Source of the DNA: Deltaproteobacteria bacterium
Lineage (GTDB): Bacteria; Desulfobacterota; Binatia; UBA9968
Assembly (NCBI GenBank): GCA_023250495.1
Contig: JAHFAP010000182.1
Coordinates: 1 to 6,635, forward strand
Direction of reading: 5' to 3'
DNA length: 6,635 nucleotides
The position numbers and the translations under genes are program-made. Positions within the stretch are counted from its first letter, which is position 1. Every line of letters begins with the position of its first letter. The notes beneath the pieces were generated by a model. It searched no databases. It had not been told where the DNA came from and worked only from the letters and a program-made list of their open reading frames with translations. This document shows positions 5,752 to 6,635 of this stretch, one piece after another.

Positions 5752-6635
5752 TTATTCGTTTCTCCAGATCGGAAACCAGAGCGGCTCGGCAAGCATGTAG
5801 TCCCTGCGGCCGATGACTTTCATAGCATTTTTTATCTGCCCGATGGTAGCCCGCTCGAGCGTGATGACGAACGGAAGAATCCCACGCGGCTTTTCCTTGA
5901 TGCGGTAGCTGCGCGCCAATCCCTCCAGTTCATCTAGACTATGGCTCAATTGCCATATCTCCGAAATGTTGATGCCGGCACCTCCAAGCGTCTGGCAAAT
6001 GTCGCCCACGATGCCGGCCCGGTCTTTCACGATGAAGCGGATATAGAAACAGGCGCTGATCTGATCTTCAGCCTGGACGCTCAGGACGCCGGGCTTGACC
6101 AGAGAGCCGCGCCCGCCGCGGCGCTGCGCCCGGCCCCGTGCCACGTCACAGACATCTCCCAGGATGGCGACGGCAGTCGGCCCGCCTCCGGCTCCGGGGC
6201 CGGCAAAGACATAGTTCCAATCCCGGCGCGCGTCCTGCTGATCGCCGCTTCGTCGCCCTTTATAGAAGACCGCGTTCGTTGATCCTTCAATCGCCGCAAG
6301 GAAGTGGTCGTGCGGCACGAGCACCGGAGAGACATAGGCGTGGAGCGCATCGTTTTCCCGCCGCGCCACAGCCAGATGTTTTACCGTGCTCCGCCCTTTG
6401 CGGTTCGCGTACAAAAAATCTACCGCGTGAATCTCCTCGATGCCCTTGCGCCAAAAGACTCCGGGCTGCGCATGGAGGCCAAACGTGACAGCCGCCAGGA
6501 GGATGAGCTTCGCCTCCGCGTCCAGCCCGCTCGTGTCGGCCTTCGGGTTGGTCTCTGCATATCCGCGCTCCTGGGCCTCCCGCAGCGCGGCCTCGTAGGA
6601 CTTTCCGCTCCGCGCCATCTCAGACAGGATGTAGT
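5752..6635 (-). CDS. hom: Homoserine dehydrogenase, C-terminal part (cut by window edge)
   Basis: Hom reduces aspartate semialdehyde to homoserine with NAD(P)H, the branch point toward threonine and methionine. The frame stays open to the right edge; before the internal M at 6618 it reads YILSE, the usual context of this family. The N-terminal nucleotide-binding domain and the start therefore lie outside. Numbered from that M, the catalytic domain shows GKSYEAALREAQERGYAE, then GLDAEAK with the catalytic pair D33 and K37, VPHDHFLAAIEGSTNAVF, and GPGAGGGPTA near 140-148. A short polar insert (RRSGDQQDARRDW, 122-134) precedes the last motif. Residues 190-285 form an ACT domain (FYIRFIVKDRAGIVGDIC), the usual site of feedback inhibition by threonine. 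The TAA stop abuts the thrC ATG with no gap, so hom is the upstream member of the operon. Confidence 0.93.
   Translation of the reverse strand, partial: YILSEMARSGKSYEAALREAQERGYAETNPKADTSGLDAEAKLILLAAVTFGLHAQPGVFWRKGIEEIHAVDFLYANRKGRSTVKHLAVARRENDALHAYVSPVLVPHDHFLAAIEGSTNAVFYKGRRSGDQQDARRDWNYVFAGPGAGGGPTAVAILGDVCDVARGRAQRRGGRGSLVKPGVLSVQAEDQISACFYIRFIVKDRAGIVGDICQTLGGAGINISEIWQLSHSLDELEGLARSYRIKEKPRGILPFVITLERATIGQIKNAMKVIGRRDYMLAEPLWFPIWRNE

Noticed and set aside
5752..6618. Homoserine dehydrogenase as a complete 288-residue gene starting at 6618
   Set aside because: The frame continues without a stop to the window edge, and the preceding residues YILSE belong to the family, so the ATG at 6618 is an internal methionine.

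Overview
This G+C-rich bacterial window looks chromosomal and is almost fully coding. It carries a threonine-biosynthesis operon fused by overlap to a gluconeogenesis gene, an orphan periplasmic binding protein, a small membrane protein and a Nudix hydrolase. I cannot name the organism. A hom-thrC-(phosphoglycerate-mutase-like) cluster without a classical thrB, an NMT1/SsuA-type binding protein and a MITE-like intergenic palindrome would fit an environmental, often uncultured lineage such as Desulfobacterota/Deltaproteobacteria, NC10 or Binatota-like groups. That placement is inference only.

Layout from left to right. Positions 28-789 (+) encode a Nudix hydrolase of the NUDT7/NUDT19 type with a split Nudix box. 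Positions 790-1038 are a non-coding gap between convergent genes. It holds a terminator-like hairpin, a 75-bp palindromic repeat and a weak second hairpin followed by a T tract. Positions 1039-2079 (-) encode an ABC-type substrate-binding protein. Its annotated GTG start is preceded by a well-placed ribosome binding site and an ATG in another frame. Positions 2163-2378 (-) encode a 71-residue single-pass membrane protein. Positions 2406-2472 are a symmetric inverted array of 9-bp-period repeats that runs into the stop codon of the next gene.

From 2469 to the right edge, all on the minus strand, transcription order is hom (5' end outside the window), thrC, a cofactor-independent phosphoglycerate-mutase-like gene, then glpX. 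The junctions are TAA directly followed by ATG, a 1-base TGATG overlap, and a 22-base overlap, so this is a tightly coupled operon. Hom makes homoserine and ThrC converts phosphohomoserine to threonine. The kinase step between them is most economically assigned to the phosphoglycerate-mutase-like protein, a family previously proposed as a non-orthologous homoserine kinase. GlpX (class II fructose-1,6-bisphosphatase) is translated from a GTG inside the end of that gene. This start puts all the known metal-site residues at the same numbers as in E. coli GlpX.

No tRNA, rRNA, CRISPR array, insertion sequence or phage gene was seen. The most useful observations are the putative non-canonical homoserine kinase, the 4+4 inverted repeat array, the MITE-like element and the doubtful start of the binding protein. 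I did not find a clearly new multi-gene system.
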